Positions 22,231-34,790 of a stretch of 64,000 bases of DNA are shown in pieces. How positions within the stretch are numbered: the stretch's first letter is position 1; each line of letters opens with the position of its first letter. The notes under the pieces are model-generated. The model had not been told where the DNA came from, did not search any database, and saw only the letters and a program-made list of their open reading frames with translations. The DNA comes from Earliella scabrosa (Eukaryota; Basidiomycota; Agaricomycetes; Polyporales; Polyporaceae): contig JABYQQ010000011.1 in assembly GCA_022605405.1 (NCBI GenBank), forward strand, positions 1,240,001-1,304,000. Reading direction: 5' to 3'. The translations under genes and the position numbers were made by a program.

Positions 22231-23523
22231 GGGTGTGTGCTGTTTACGATGCCGGGGCTTGTGCATCCTGCATCCTGGGGTCAAGGAGGCACATTGACCT
22301 ACAGAGATAGATACGGAGACACGCGTCGCTCCTATCGTAGCATGTCGCTGGATGGATGGTGTCTATTCATTTTTACCCGCAGACGTGTTGCTCGCAATTG
22401 TGGTTGCGGCAGCGATTGCGCAGAACGAGAAGAGCGATGGTGCATTATACCGGCAACGATGATATCAGCAGCTTACAACATGGAACACGCAGGCTGAGTC
22501 TAGGTGTGCGAATCGTAGGTCAACGGGCACGGGCACTGGTAAGTCGTATATTCTGCTCTATGCTATTCGGCTCCCGTCTTCTGTGTACTCATGCTTGTGA
22601 ATTACCTTGGCAGACGTCGAGCGATGTTGGAGGAGCCCCTGGACGAAATGGAATACATTGCGACCAGTTCGTCTACATATGGTATGTTCCGCAAGCCTGA
22701 TTCGTTGTCCCCGGCCATGATGGGACTTCTCGTGTTATGTCGCCCATTTGCCTCGTCTCTCCTGGAGCCGCATCAATTCCCGCTCCGACCGGAGATACTT
22801 CCTGATGTCAGTCCAACTAAGTTCCACACAAACATGAGCCGGCAGGTCCGTGAAAGATGCGGAGACGGTCTTATTATATGTACGTGCCTCGATGACCGGC
22901 CGGTTCTTCTCTCATCGGGTTAGACAAGCAATCTCCCATGGCGCCGCTTCTCGATTACCATCCACCCGATCACACACAGTCAATCCGGTCGGTCATCCGG
23001 TCTTCTTCGCTGTGATCTCACAGCTTCCAAACCCTGATGCCCGACGTCGGGTTGGGCAGCGTCGGCCTCGTATTTCCGGCCTGGCCAATTGCCAACGCTG
23101 CGGTGTTCCAGCTTTCACATGGGCAGCGACGCATCGGTGGCCGTTCTCTCCCCGCCGCACAGTGAACGACTCGCACACCGACGACAGGATGGGAATCGCG
23201 TTCCCCACATTGTTATGCTTACCGGCATCCAATTTTGGCACTACCGATCAACCTACGGGAATCCTTCTCCTGTCAAGTAATCCCGACAGACTACATCGAT
23301 TCTCGGCATCGAGACTCGAGCACGCCGGGTGCGCAAGTCGCTGGTGTGGTTCTGCCATAGTCTGCTTCGTACTGCGTTGTCACCCGGGCCATCTGGCCGT
23401 CCTGACGAAGCCCTGTCAACCCCTCCCGCAGATGCGCATTCATAAAGTCTGCGCCGATTGGACGTGCTTTTCACACGAGAAGTTCAGCTCTCAACCGTCT
23501 TGGACTCTCGGTGTCGACTCGCC
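22231..23523. other. Intergenic, no confident gene
   Basis: Several plus-strand frames of 80-115 codons overlap here (for example starting MLVNYLGRRRAMLEEPLDEM near 22591) but none shows a family motif or splices on. The last few hundred bases must carry the promoter of the S53 protease gene at 23524. Confidence 0.4.
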
Positions 23524-25576
23524 ATGTTCTCCTCAGCCCTCGTCGCGTGTCTCGCTGTTGTCGCGTACGGCAAACCCGTGGCGCGCAACATGCAGGTGCA
23601 CGAGACCCGGGTACGGGTTCCCGAGGCGTTCACTCTCAAAGGCCCTGCGTCGCCTGAGACCATGCTCAATCTGCGCGTTGCTCTCGTCCAAAGCGACCGC
23701 GCAGGCCTCGAGAAGGCTCTTATGGACGTCAGCACGCCAGGAAACGCGCTATACGGTCAGCACCTCAGCAAGGAGGAGGTAAGCTGGCATATGCTTCCCG
23801 AGTCCATGCGGATGCTGATCGGGCTTCCGGTGACAGGTAGAGACCTTTGTGGCACCCAAGCCGGAGACGGTAGAGATCGTTCAGGCATGGCTCCAGGAGA
23901 ACGACATCGAGGCCACGAAGGCGTCTCCCGCCGGCGACTGGCTCAGCTTCTCAATCCCTGTCAGCAAGGCCAACGAGCTCCTCGACGCAGACTTCACCGA
24001 GTTCTCCCACCCCGACTCGAAGGAGAAGTTCATGCGCACGCTCACCTACTCGATCCCCGCCGATCTCAAGGGCCACCTTGACTTCGTCCACCCCACCACG
24101 GTGTACGTAGTGCTTGATGGTATTAGATCAGAGCGTAGAGGCTGACAGACGCGGTCTTCTCTCCCGTTAGCTTTGCGAGGCCGTTCTCTGGTCCGCAGTT
24201 CTCTCTGGCACCGAAGGTCACGCCCGCAGTCAACTTGACGTCGGACGCTGTCCCCGCGTCGTGCAGCTCCGTCATCACTCCGGCATGCTTGCAGGCACTC
24301 TACGGGATCCCGACCGCCAGGGCTTTAGTGGCCAGCAATCATCTCGGCGTGAGCGGCTTCATCAATCAGTTCGCGAACCAGGCCGACCTCCAGACCTTCC
24401 TACGAAGCCTTCGTCCTGACCTTGTTGGTACGACTTTCACCCTTCAAAGCCTTGATGGTGGCCAGAACCCACAGGGAAGCAACCAGGCTGGTATCGAGGC
24501 TGTATGTGGCGTTCGCGTTATTTTGTCCCGCTCAGCGCTGACGACAAGTTGGACCGTAGAATCTCGATATTCAATACACCGTCGGCGTAGCGAGCGGCGT
24601 CCCCACCACGTTTATCTCTGTTGGTGACAACAACCGCGATGGTCTGAATGGTTTCCTCGACTTGGCCAATTTCCTCTTAAGCGAAACCAACCCGCCTCAG
24701 GTCCTCACCACCAGCTTCGGCTTCAACGAGCCGGATGTGACCGTCTCGCTCGCGAAGTAAGTCCTGCAGTTGCAAGGTTTGGTCATTGGTGTTGACGAAC
24801 TGCATGTTCAGCAACCTGTGCAATGCTTACGCACAACTTGGTGCACGTGGTGTTTCCATCCTCTTCGCCTCTGGCGATGGTGGTGTCTCCGGTTCGCAGA
24901 GCCAGCGCTGCACTACCTTCATCCCCACTTTCCCCTCCGGTTGTCCCTTGTAAGCACAGTCATGTCCTCTATGTGCTCAGAATACCTTCCCTGAAATGTT
25001 GTACAGCGTAACCTCTGTTGGGGCCACGACTGGGGTCACAGAGACCGCGGCACCCTTCTCCTCTGGAGGCTTCTCCGCGATCTTTGCCCAGCCAGCCTAC
25101 CAGAAGGCAGCGGTGTCGGCTTACCTCACTTCGCTCGGCGGCACCAACTCGGGCCGCTTCAACCCCAACGGCCGCGCGTTCCCTGACATCGCCGCGCAGG
25201 GCACCAACGTCGAAATCGTTCTAAGCAACCAGTTTGGACTTGTCGCGGGCACGTCGTGCTCGTCGCCCATCTTCGCGAGCGTCATCGCGCTGCTCAACGA
25301 CGAGCTCGCGCAGCAAGGTCAGGCGCCTCTCGGGTTCTTGAACCCGATCATCTACGCGCTCGGCGTGTCCGCATTCAACGACATCACGACGGGAAGCAAC
25401 CCTGGCTGCAACACGAACGGCTTCCCCGCGCGTGCGGGATGGGACCCGGTGGGTGTGCTCGGCATGTGCAGCGCTGGCGGTTTTCTGACATTGGTTGGTA
25501 CTTTCAGGTCACCGGTTTCGGTACTCCGGATTTCGTTAAGTTCAGCACGGCGCTTCGGAACACTGGTTTTCTATAG
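23524..25576 (+). CDS. Secreted sedolisin (S53) serine-carboxyl peptidase, tripeptidyl-peptidase-like
   Basis: Seven exons (23524-23778, 23837-24102, 24171-24501, 24560-24756, 24812-24949, 25007-25448, 25508-25576) give 565 residues. A signal peptide (MFSSALVACLAVVAYG) precedes a pro-kumamolisin activation domain (LRVALVQSDRAGLEKAL ... YGQHLSKEEVETFVAPK). Catalytic Glu283 and Asp287 lie in GIEANLDIQY. The oxyanion Asp is in FASGDGGVSG, and the nucleophile is Ser479 in AGTSCSSPIF. The calcium-site region NDITTGSNPGC and a closing GWDPVTGFGTPDF are present. All active-site residues are intact. Such enzymes are secreted acid proteases that cut tripeptides from protein N-termini for nutrition. 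A role in processing a cluster peptide is possible but not indicated by sequence. Confidence 0.94.
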
Positions 25577-26620
25577 AACTGGTTATGGTTATGAAAGAGC
25601 AATAGTATCTCCGTCACCTCCCCGCGAGCACGAGGATGATTACTTGATGAGAGAGGGGCTTGTATCTTCCGTAGGCGCAGCTATACAGGCACCCTCCACC
25701 TCCAGTCTTCGTCCGGGGATTGGCGTCGACCCTCGCTCCGCTCCGATGCCTGTCGATGCACCAACGGAACTCCTATCCATCCTCCAATACCTGCCAAGAC
25801 TTCGTAATCCTGCTCTTTCTCGCCGCCTCGGAATGTCCCATCTTTATCACTCACCGCAAGGCCTTCTACCTCGAGGGGAACTTCGAGCTGCCGTCCCGCG
25901 CTCATTCCACCCTGTACAGTGTCTCAAGCACCGCGTGCGCCATCCAGTCTGGTCCGACCGTTCGGGTGAGTCTTGTACTAACACGAACAAAATATGACAG
26001 ACACGACGCTCATCCCCCCTTTTCAGCATAGTCGCAGCTTTCCGAGCGATGTTCTGCATCGCCGGATTGTTGGCGCGTACGTTTCCCCACCGTGGTTTTG
26101 TGGCTCCCACCATCAATCCACTAGAAGAGCATGGAGGTGGCTAGTGGCGCTCGTTACCGGCATCGACGCTAAGCCAGCGAGGACGCCTTGGTGAGTATGC
26201 TTTGCTTTATCCATCCTCGGATGCACTGAGGAAACTTGGCTTCCATTGCCAGTCAGTTCTAGAGTCAACTGGGGCTGTGCTTCGGATCTTGAAGGCGAGT
26301 ACGAATTGCGCTGCTCGCCTCATCGCCCACTCCTGTAGCCCACAGGACTCAAATGCATGGCGTCAGCGTCGCATTTGTCATGCTCCCTGAGCGACGACAA
26401 ACTGGCCTTAGGGGAATCGATTGAGGTAACCTCCTATAGCTCCTCATTCTCATGCCAATAGTTCCAGCGCGCCACGGCGCTCCGGAGATGTTTCTGTCTG
26501 CTCGCAAAATATACCTGCTGTATGTCCACCCCCTCGAAGATCTACAACCCCGCTGATACTCAGTCTGGTCACCAACCACCTGGTAGTACATAGTAGTACA
26601 TCGTCCTTTCTGCTCAAGAT
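25577..26620. other. Intergenic, possible decayed coding DNA
   Basis: The plus strand contains an open run from about 25748 (MPVDAPTELLSILQYLPRLR) whose start resembles an F-box-type helix, but the remainder does not look like that family. A second piece, RAMFCIAGLLARTFPHRGF, lies at about 26045-26100. The pieces do not join convincingly. The But2-C-like gene promoter lies at the 3' end. Confidence 0.35.
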
Positions 26621-27712
26621 ATGGTCCGCGACAAAGTAGAATACGAGGAGCTTCTGTCCAGAGACTCTTTGGACGCCGAAGATGTTCAGCTCGAGCCTGC
26701 TCTTGGGTCTGGTGAGTACATTCCGACTTCCCCTATGTTTTCGAGGTGAACATCTCTCCAGCCCGCACAGTATCTGCACGAAAGTCTCGTTGGTGGTTTT
26801 ACCTGACGGCAGGTACCTCCGACATAGACAGGGCCACCTCGTCATCGCACGACCGCGTTCCCCAGCTTCTGTCCTGGCTTGCCGCAGCGGTCGTGATAGT
26901 CGCGGTCTCTGATCTCCTTGCGCTCGCATATATCGCGCGTATGTTCGACACCGTCTTCCAAGATAAGAATTTCGCTGCAAACCTGGAGTACGCGAATCCG
27001 TACATAGGGCTCAAGGAGTTGTACGAGTCGGGCCAAGTCAATTCGTCCAAGATTGACCCGATCCTCATCCGACCTCGGGTCTCTGCACAAGTGTTTGTCG
27101 ACGAGCCTGATAGGCTCGCACCTCGAGGCGAACACGACTACTGGAGTCCCGCGTGGGGCACACTCTCGCCGAACGAGAGGCACTTGTATGTTACTCCCAA
27201 GGTACGTGCCTTTGTAATTTGCCAGCATCGCGCTACGTGGCTCATAAACGCTGCCTGTCACGCAGATACACACGATAGTACAGTACCGCGCGATCGACTT
27301 CGGGATGGAAGACTGCCATCTCGTCTTCACCCTACCCAAGCTCGGCGTGCCTCTGGAAGATCATGCGTCGTTCTCAATGCATCCGTCCTCGCGCTTCGAC
27401 GTCTTCCGTCTCTCCGCCGAGCGCCCTATTGATGTCAAGACGCTCTCGTACCGCACGAAGCCCAAGGTCGCCGAAAGGGTGGCGACTGTGGAGGCGCGCG
27501 TTGATGGGGAGACGCGTACCCATCGATTCCCGTGCCCGTGGAGCTCGTTGCACGTCTTCGAGGTTACGTGCGCGGAGAATTCGGAGTGCCTGTTGGACGT
27601 ATGGTCAAGCCAGAACACCACTTACGGTCAGCGGTCATTATTTAGGCACAGCTGAGGAGCTGACTCGCCGCTCTCTTCAGGCATCAATGTCTATCAACAC
27701 CAGACGGTTTGA
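26621..27712 (+). CDS. But2-C-like single-pass membrane protein, copy 2
   Basis: Four exons (26621-26711, 26813-27201, 27266-27626, 27681-27712) give 290 residues. A polar N-terminus (MVRDKVEYEELLSRDSLD) precedes one helix (LLSWLAAAVVIVAVSDLLAL) and the outside domain with EYANPYIGLKELYES, IDPILIRPRVSAQVF, RGEHDYWSP and QYRAIDFGMEDCHLVF, ending NVYQHQTV. It is a close paralogue of the gene at 11038-12117: exons 3 and 4 have identical lengths and long stretches of residues are unchanged. It is convergent with the membrane-protein gene at 27916 (203 nt apart). Function unknown; extracellular or lumenal location is inferred from the single N-terminal helix. Confidence 0.8.
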
Positions 27713-27915
27713 TGGTTACTTGACTGAAACGGTGGCCTACAGCGATGGTCCTCTTCCCTTTCTTCATAAGCGCATGTTCATTCAGCAGATGTCAATCGTG
27801 TTCGTATGGAGATTTGGTTCGTTGCTTTGATGTAATGCAAATTGAGGCACGATGTACATCAATCAAAGCGGGACATTTTGACCTAGACGCAGGCTTGACA
27901 GGGGCGGTGTATCCT

Positions 27916-29172
27916 TCACACCATCTCTTGTACGGACTTGTGATCCATGGTAGAAGCCACCTCAGAACCCGCCACTGTCGCAGTAGCAGTCGTGCCTCCC
28001 TGGCCACCCAACGTCTCGAACTCGATCGCCGAAATCGTTTGGGCGGTCTTGTCTTTTGTCCACGCCGCGCCAGTAACGACCCGAAGTATGATCAGCTGTG
28101 GGGAAATGCACTGCGGTGGCGACACCACATGTTCAGCAAGGTTTCATTTTCTCTCAAAGTGCGGGATTTGAGCGCAAACTCTACTCACCGTGAACATTCC
28201 ATAGAACGCGCCGAAGAGGATCGAGACATCGCTCCCAAGGCCGTAGGAGACCAGGAACGCGAACCCTGCGACACTGTAGGGGAGCGCCGACTCGATGACC
28301 ATGGCTAGCGTCCCTGTGTAGCGCACCACACCCTTGCCGCGCCCCCGGGCATTTCGTGCGGCCTCGAGTGCGCGTCCGAGGTACATGAGCCGACCGGTAA
28401 TCACGGTCGTGGCGATGATGTTCAGCGAGATCGTCGTGGTGTAGTACGATATCCCGAGTTGAGCCGCGGTACCCTCGAAGAAGTCGGCATCCGGTTTGCC
28501 TGAGCCGTAGAGCTCAACAACTCCGAGCGCTGGTGAGAATGCGGTATAAACGGCTGATCAGCGGCTGACGACGCCGTGGGAGAGGGAGAGGCACTTACCG
28601 AGAGTTGCGACGTAGAGGAAGCATGGAAAAGCCACGACACGGAAATCGGGCCAGACAACATACATGCGGTAGACCTGCCATCCAACAATGCCCGTGTCAG
28701 ATGTTTCCGTGCACCCGGCAATACGACGACAAGACAGAAAGCATACACGTACCAGCAGAGCATCACTAAGCAAGTTCAAGACCACCGAGGCGGCAGTCCC
28801 CATTGTCTGATACCAGATGTTCACGTTCGCCTCGAAGTATCCCGCCGGACCTCCTGGGACGTCGGCGTGGACAATCCACATCTCTTGCCCAAACACGGCC
28901 AAGGTAGCCATGTATATCGTGATTAGACCAAGCAACGCGCTGCTGAAAGCAAGGTAGATCTTGTCCGTACGCGTCCACTGCTTTCGGTCGCTCCATAGGG
29001 CCTTCACGGTCATGCCATAAACGACAAGTTCCGTGCCTATGTCGTACAATTCAGACAAGGAATGTAGCTTAACACTCTAAGGACGCGTGTCAACGTAACC
29101 TGAGGACATACCGTACAAGATTGCGTTGAAGTTGATAGCGAGATAGTAGGCGTTCTGGAAGAGTGCCGACAT
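27916..29172 (-). CDS. Basidiomycete seven-helix membrane protein, copy 2
   Basis: Five exons (29112-29172, 28753-29036, 28599-28674, 28189-28529, 27916-28110) give 318 residues. Landmarks are MSALFQNAYYLAINFN, VFGQEMWIVHADVPGG, IWYQTMGTAASVVLNLLSD, YRMYVVWPDFR, SGKPDADFF, ESALPYSVAGFAFLVSYG and CISPQLIILRVVTGAAWTK. It shares all intron positions with the genes at 14426-15639 and 30783-32054 but is the most divergent of the three, with a Gly/Arg-rich loop (NARGRGKGVV) that the others lack. Role unknown. It is divergent from the UstYa subtype B gene at 29961. Confidence 0.85.
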
Positions 29173-29960
29173 GGTTTCCAGCTGCGCGGTAAGGACGTAC
29201 ACGAAGAAGGTGGGCCCAACTTGGACAGGATCACTGGTCAATTATTTCTCTGAGCCCGCCGTCGCCGAGTTTATACTACCCAGAAGATGCTCACCTCCGC
29301 AGGTAATTCGAGTACCTGATCCGAGGGCATTGTCATTCTGTGTGCCTGATGCCGTTTGCGTTCCCCTTGAGAACACCGCAGAATCCACGGCCAAGCGGTG
29401 ACGGCTATCGAATGACTCTTCTCGGCGAAGAGTGAGAGACAATCGAAGTGATTGACATACATGTTCGATGTTACAGTGGTTTTAGAAACGCTCCAGCTGC
29501 CATTGCCTGTCCCTGCTGACCGCACAGAGCCGTCCTAGGATTCTACCTGACGCAGGTGGGGATCTGCAAAGTTGCAACCTGAAGTCATCAGGAAGAGGTA
29601 CTCGCCTTCCGTAACTCTATCACCTTCTTCCTCCGCGCGATATCCGCATGGACGTGATACCCGCTCTGTCATCTATCTTCTCATGCAAAGGAAGGAGCGA
29701 GGAGTCCCATGTAGATGAGAGTGCAAATGAGAGCAAGAGCGAGAGACAAATTCGGCAGACAGCACGACTCGCAGTCTCGCACGTCCTTTTCGGTCTGTGC
29801 GCATGCAAACGCCCATCAGGTCATCGCCTCGGCGGCGTCCATTTGAACAAATCCGTCCTAGCTCGTCCACAAGGCCACTAGATGCCCACCAATAGCGCAC
29901 AGAAAGACATAACAGGCCGCAGCCTGAGAGCATCCCCACCGACAGCCAGTGGGCTCTGCT
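29173..29960. promoter_or_regulatory. Shared divergent promoter region
   Basis: 788 nt separate the start codons of the minus-strand membrane protein and the plus-strand UstYa-like gene, so both promoters lie here. A plus-strand TATAC near 29271 is the only weak TATA-like feature noticed. No coding frame is supported. Confidence 0.45.
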
Positions 29961-30645
29961 ATGGAGATGCTTCCCAGGGCGACCTCTTACGCGCTTCTCG
30001 TAGCCCTCGCGATCGTCAACGTCCTCGTAAACCAGTCATTGGTGAGGGACATACGCGACGTCCTCGCGCGTCGACCTCCCCCACTCTCATCGTACAGTAC
30101 GTCTCGCCAGCTTCATATCTCCTGCGTCCACTCAGCGCCGACCCCCGCGGCCGCGCACAGCATGGATCGAGGACGACGTGCCCGAACGCTTCCCCCTTGT
30201 CAACGCGCGACCTCACGTCACGATGTCCATCGAGGAAAGCGTGCACTTCGGCATCCACGCGCCCTCCGCGGCGCTCGAGTGGCTATGGACGGCGACCGTC
30301 GACGACCGCGGCAACGTGCACATGGGCCCAACTGGACGTTTTGGCGTCGTCGGCATCACGCACGAGCTGCACTGCCTGCGCGCCCTCCGCGATGTGCTCC
30401 ACACGGTCGACGTCCCCGTGGGCCACGACCTGCACCATTCGGAGCACTGCCTGAGCTTCCTGCGGGAGCACACGCTGTGCGCGGCAGATATCACGCTCGA
30501 GCCGGGCGACGCGTTCGCGCGAAACTTCACGGCGGAGAGGGTCACGGTGGAGAGGGAGTGCATGGATGTAGAGGCGTTTTACGCGAGTATGTGGACGCAG
30601 TGGAATGGTTGGTTGGACTTTCGGCAGCAGGTACCTCCTGTCTAG
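29961..30645 (+). CDS. UstYa-like (DUF3328) protein, subtype B copy 2
   Basis: Two exons (29961-30096, 30161-30645; 64-nt intron) give 206 residues. The true start is the ATG at 29961 (MEMLPRATSYALL); a GTG 12 nt upstream is in frame but unlikely. A membrane anchor (YALLVALAIVNVLV) precedes the domain starting WIEDDVPERFPLVNARPHV. Both HXXHC motifs are intact: HELHC with LRALRDVL, and HSEHC with LSFLREHTLCAADITLEPGD. The long shared run through the second motif, including DAFARNFTAERVT, shows recent common ancestry with 9909-10581. It ends 137 nt from the convergent membrane-protein gene. Family known role: oxidative macrocyclisation or modification of ribosomal peptides; substrate here unknown. 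Confidence 0.87.
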
Positions 30646-30782
30646 TGCGCGCAGAACCTGGCATACTACCACGTTGACTGGAACCCAGAAATTGTCCGTC
30701 GAGCCCCGGGGAGCCAAAACATTCCGCATACGCCTTCTCGGAAGCGCCAGGGAGAGAGATGGCTCTGGTATGAATTATCGTG

Positions 30783-32054
30783 CTACACCTTCGTGCTGGC
30801 AGCATCGTGCGAGGAGATGTCCGACTTTGCCAGACTCCGGAGGTTGATGGCAGTAGCGTCGGTCCCGTATGTGAACTGCAAACCGTTCTCTGACGGGACG
30901 GGACCACTGGTGAACTGGACGATCATAGTTGTCGTAGCATCCTTCGTCCACCCGCGGCCGAGGAGCACGCGCACGACGATCATCTGTGGGGAGATGCACT
31001 ACGTGCTCGTGTCAGCGCCGCGACTCGGACACGTATAGAAGGGCAAAGAAGATGCATACTGTAAACATGACATAGACCGAAAGGAAGAAGATCGACGTTG
31101 GGTGGTTGACGCCGAGCGTGGCGACGTACGCGATGCCAAAGAGCGTGTACGGGAGCATGGACTCAATGATGAGCGACGCGGCGCCTGTGTACGTCTTGGC
31201 CACCTCGCGCCCAAGCGTCTGCTCCATACGCTTCGCGACCCAGAGAATGCGGGTGCAGATGAGCGTCGAGCACGTGAAGTTGAGCCCGATGACGAGCGAG
31301 GAGTACGAGAGCGCAATCTGCGCCGCCGTCCCGAGGAAGAAGTTCGAGTCAGGGACGCCGGAGGTGTAGCATGTCAGGATACCGAGTGCTGTCGCAATAG
31401 AAATGAGGCTGCATTCCTAGATGGCGGAAGAGCGACGACCTGCTTACCTGCGGTACCAAAGTAGAGAATGGAGGGGAATATGACGATGCGCCAGTTGCTC
31501 CACACAACATACGTGCGATAGATCTATGGAAGCGAGACAGATCGCGTCAGCACCCACACGAAACAAGAAGCTTGTGCGAAATAAGACACTTACCAGAAGC
31601 CCATCGCTCATCAGATTGAGCACTACAGATGCGGCACTGCCCAGCGTCTCGTACCACACCGCGACATTGTCCGCCAGATACTGGGCCGAGCCGCCAGGGT
31701 AGTCTGCGTGTACGATCCACATTTTCTCCCCAAAGACGGCCTGCACGGCGACGTAGATCGTGATCATGAGCAGGAGAACCGTGCTGAAGACAAAGAGCCG
31801 CATGTCGCGGTTCTTGGTGCGCCGACCCTTGTTGTTCAAGATGAGCCATATGGTGCCGAAGTACAGCATGAGTTCGACGCCTACAGAGTCGCATGCCACG
31901 GGTTAAGGTACATTGACGTGCGCAAATGGGTGGCAGACAGCGCAAGATCAGCATTGGAGAGAAGATAGGAGTCGAGCAACATACCATACAGGATGGAATT
32001 GAAGGTGTTTCCGATGTAGAACGCGTTTTGGAAGATCGAGTTGGGGTCCGACAT
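30783..32054 (-). CDS. Basidiomycete seven-helix membrane protein, copy 3
   Basis: Five exons (31985-32054, 31594-31880, 31448-31523, 31060-31388, 30783-30998) give 325 residues. Landmarks are MSDPNSIFQNAFYIGNTFN, VFGEKMWIVHADYPGG, VWYETLGSAASVVLNLMSDG, IYRTYVVWSNWR, SGVPDSNFF, ESMLPYTLFGIAYVATLG and CISPQMIVVRVLLGRGWTK. It is closest to the copy at 14426-15639: exons 1, 3 and 4 have the same lengths (70, 76 and 329 nt). The adjacent copy at 27916 is more distant, so these two neighbours are not a simple recent tandem pair. Role unknown. Confidence 0.85.
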
Positions 32055-33112
32055 CCTCCTCTAGGTATTGCAGGAGATCAATTGCTGACAAGAGAGGGTA
32101 TAGAAGGAAAGGTGGCGGCTGAACAACCCACGATCTTCGAGAGGAGGGAGTTGGGGATGCAAACTGGTGGTCATAGATTCCATTGGGCTCGGTATATGTT
32201 CGTGGACGTCCCTTACCGGACGTTGAGTGCAGAAGAAGGCGATCAGTAGAACGCCTTCTCGAATACACGACGGCGAGTTGACGGAAGTTGGAGGGTTCTT
32301 CAGCAGTAGCGCTGACGAAATAGACGTTCTAGGGCGGTTGAGCCGGGTTGACTCGCGGGAGCCGCCAATCTCGAGCTTCTCAGTTCGGCCGTCCTTTCCC
32401 GCAAGGAAAATGCACAACTAAAGTCGTGCAACAACGCTAACTTTCGGCGGGTCGTGAGATGAGAGCTCTGCACATGCTCCATGTCCACCATGGTCGCTAT
32501 CCTAGGTGTCTACGCAACGAGTCCTTAGAAACGAGCATCGACGGAGTCTGAATGACAGTAAATCACGTACTGGAGCGCGGATACCATGAGTTCATCTCAG
32601 TAGGAACGCAGAGACAGAGTCGCGTGAGACCAGAATGTCCGATTGGCTCCTGCGTTGCTGACCATAGACCGAGTGTTTCCGTTTCTTCTGCTTGCTATGG
32701 CGCCAACGAACGCCAAGGACGCGAAGGCGCAGACGTTCTTTGTCCGCAGGAGCTTCTTTAAGCACCTCCTCGTGGAACATGCGGCAAGGGAGCCTATAGA
32801 AGAAGGTGGGTTATCGGGCACCGCGGACACAAGGAGGTCGGAAGCATATGCAGGGGTGACCTAGTGAGGCGTATGCAAAATCACCACCAGTCATTGTGTA
32901 CAGTCTGTCAGTACTTGTCGTGAACCTGTTGCCCATTCGAACTCACCCAACTAGGCGGACGGGTCTTGAGTGCAGTGTTGTGCTACCAAAGTTGAATTCA
33001 ACGGATCGTCCAGTCGTAATTGAGGACATGAGCGACTGAGGGATCACCAGAGTCACCAGATAAGTAGTAGAAGTAAGGTAAGGTGGGAGGGAGGACGCGT
33101 TAGCGCCTGTTG
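32055..33112. other. Intergenic with one small open frame
   Basis: A plus-strand frame from ATG 32697 to TAG 32864 encodes 55 residues (MAPTNAKDAKAQTFFVRRSF ...). It is basic in the middle, has no signal peptide of its own and no known family, and may be chance. Otherwise nothing is recognised. Confidence 0.3.
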
Positions 33113-33741
33113 ACTAGTCTCGTAACCAGCCGATTAGGGCCCGTCCAAAAGAGGCAACGAGAAACGAGACAAGGAAGAGACGGGCCCTAATCGTCTGGTG
33201 AATTTCGTATAGGCGGGTAGTGGATAGTCACGCCCACGTGCAGGAAGCACGTCATCGAGCCCCAAATGGAGTGGTCTCTTCGTCACAGCGTCCCGTTCTG
33301 CGACCTGTCTGTGACCCCCGTCCCTGCCGCCAGTACGGGGGTTGGAGGTGACTATATGCGCCTCCAGCCGGCTCGACCTGGACGCAAGAGAAGGCAATGT
33401 CGAGCCTAACGCACGTCCCATGCTAACACATGCGAAATGTGAGTTACAGCGCCACCGGTACCGCAATTTCAGCTCTGTCTACGACTGCAGTAGCCTGAGA
33501 GGTATGTATGCGGGCGGCGGGTGGCGAGCGACAGCGGGGAGGTGCGGCCAAGGTGCGGCAGAGCAGGGACTCCTTCCATCCCAGTGGGGAGAAGTCACGA
33601 GGCTGTCACAGTGACTATCCCACACCCGTCTATACGAAAGTCACCAGACGTTATAGGCCAGTCTCTCCCGGTCTTCTCGTTTCCCCTGCCTTTTTTGGAC
33701 CGGGTGAGACTGTAGCCTATAGCGGCTGGTTACGAGACTAC
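33113..33741. mobile_element. Hairpin-ended inverted-repeat element, copy 1
   Basis: The ends TAGTCTCGTAACCAGCCG (from 33113) and CGGCTGGTTACGAGACTA (33723-33740) are inverted repeats, and similarity between the arms continues inward for about 120 nt (TTTCGTATAGRCGGGT, GGGATAGTCAC). Each arm is itself a hairpin: on the left GATTAGGGCCCGTC pairs with GACGGGCCCTAATC, and on the right ATAGGCCAGTCTC pairs with GAGACTGTAGCCTAT. The shared core CGTCTGGTGA next to the hairpins recurs in the element at 56115-56418. There is no coding capacity, so it is a non-autonomous element. Confidence 0.75.
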
Positions 33742-34790
33742 CTGTTGACGTGAACATCGGAGTTTTCGGCCGATCAGCCGTTCTCCACATTCGGAAGCAA
33801 GGCCGAATGTTGTCAGGTGGCATTAATCACTGGTCATCCCATATCGCGATTCCGTCCGCAGGAATATAAATTAATAGTAAGGACTTGAATAATGCTTTCG
33901 TCTCCGTTGATCCACCCTCTTGTCCGGGTGATTTGGCGCTCCGGTCGGCGTAAATATCGCATTCCTGTCCCGCAAGTTTTACAGAGCAATCTCGGGCATG
34001 CTTTCGGCACTCAAGGCTTTGAGGTAGAGGTCTATCATACCCTCACACTGCATATAAATTGCTGTTTTGCCGTTGCATGGCTGCGATTGACGCAAACTGC
34101 GAGAGGCGGCGTTACCAGCAGGAACGGCGGGATACCAAAAACAGTAAGGCGGCGGCCCGAACAGTCTAGCGCCCAACAGGATGCGGGCAACTAGCAAGGT
34201 AGAAATGAAGGATAGTCCTCCTGCAACGAAGCACCAAATGGCCCTATAGACAATTTTCCTGGCTTGAGGTAGAGAAGGTCCGTATATGTATGCAGTTTGA
34301 AGGCAAACGAACGGGCGGATGATGAGCTGTGAAACGGTGGGGACCGATGCTCGATCCCGCCGGTAAGAGCAGCAAAAGAAATGACCGATGATCGATACCA
34401 CCTGACATTATCCAGTTTTGCCATTCGGAAGGCGGAGCCCACGCTCATCTCAAGGCTCAGAGCTCAGGTTGTTCAAGTTTGAACGTTGAAGTTACGATGT
34501 AGTTCATGGATCCAGGCCGACTGACCTGTTTTACCCGTAGTGCAAATTCCATGCTTCGGGTTATGGTTGCTCATCCATACACTATGATGAAGATGCAAGA
34601 CTCCGACGAGCGATGCGCACAAACTTGAAGTTCAACATCCGTAGGCCAACTCCGTCTGCCAGGCGATACAATTCAGCCCGTTGCTGGCCCTGCTTCGTGT
34701 TCAAGCGATAGGGACCCTCATCAATATGCTTTAAATCTGCCGCAGGAACCAACAGAAGTAATACAATGCAACAGTGAGTTCTTCCTCCCT
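33742..34790. other. Intergenic; hydrophobic minus-strand frame
   Basis: A minus-strand open frame (about 33979-34401) contains RPFVCLQTAYIYG and a long hydrophobic run, FISTLLVARILLG. It recalls fragments of the multi-pass membrane families in this window but cannot be extended. It may be a relic. Nothing else is recognised. Confidence 0.3.

Noticed and set aside
22850..23782. 310-codon plus-strand open frame
   Set aside because: It overlaps the start of the S53 protease in another frame and has no motif; the protease frame has signal peptide and pro-domain.
29949..29960. GTG start upstream of UstYa subtype B copy 2
   Set aside because: Fungal nuclear genes use ATG; the ATG at 29961 gives an N-terminus matching the paralogue.
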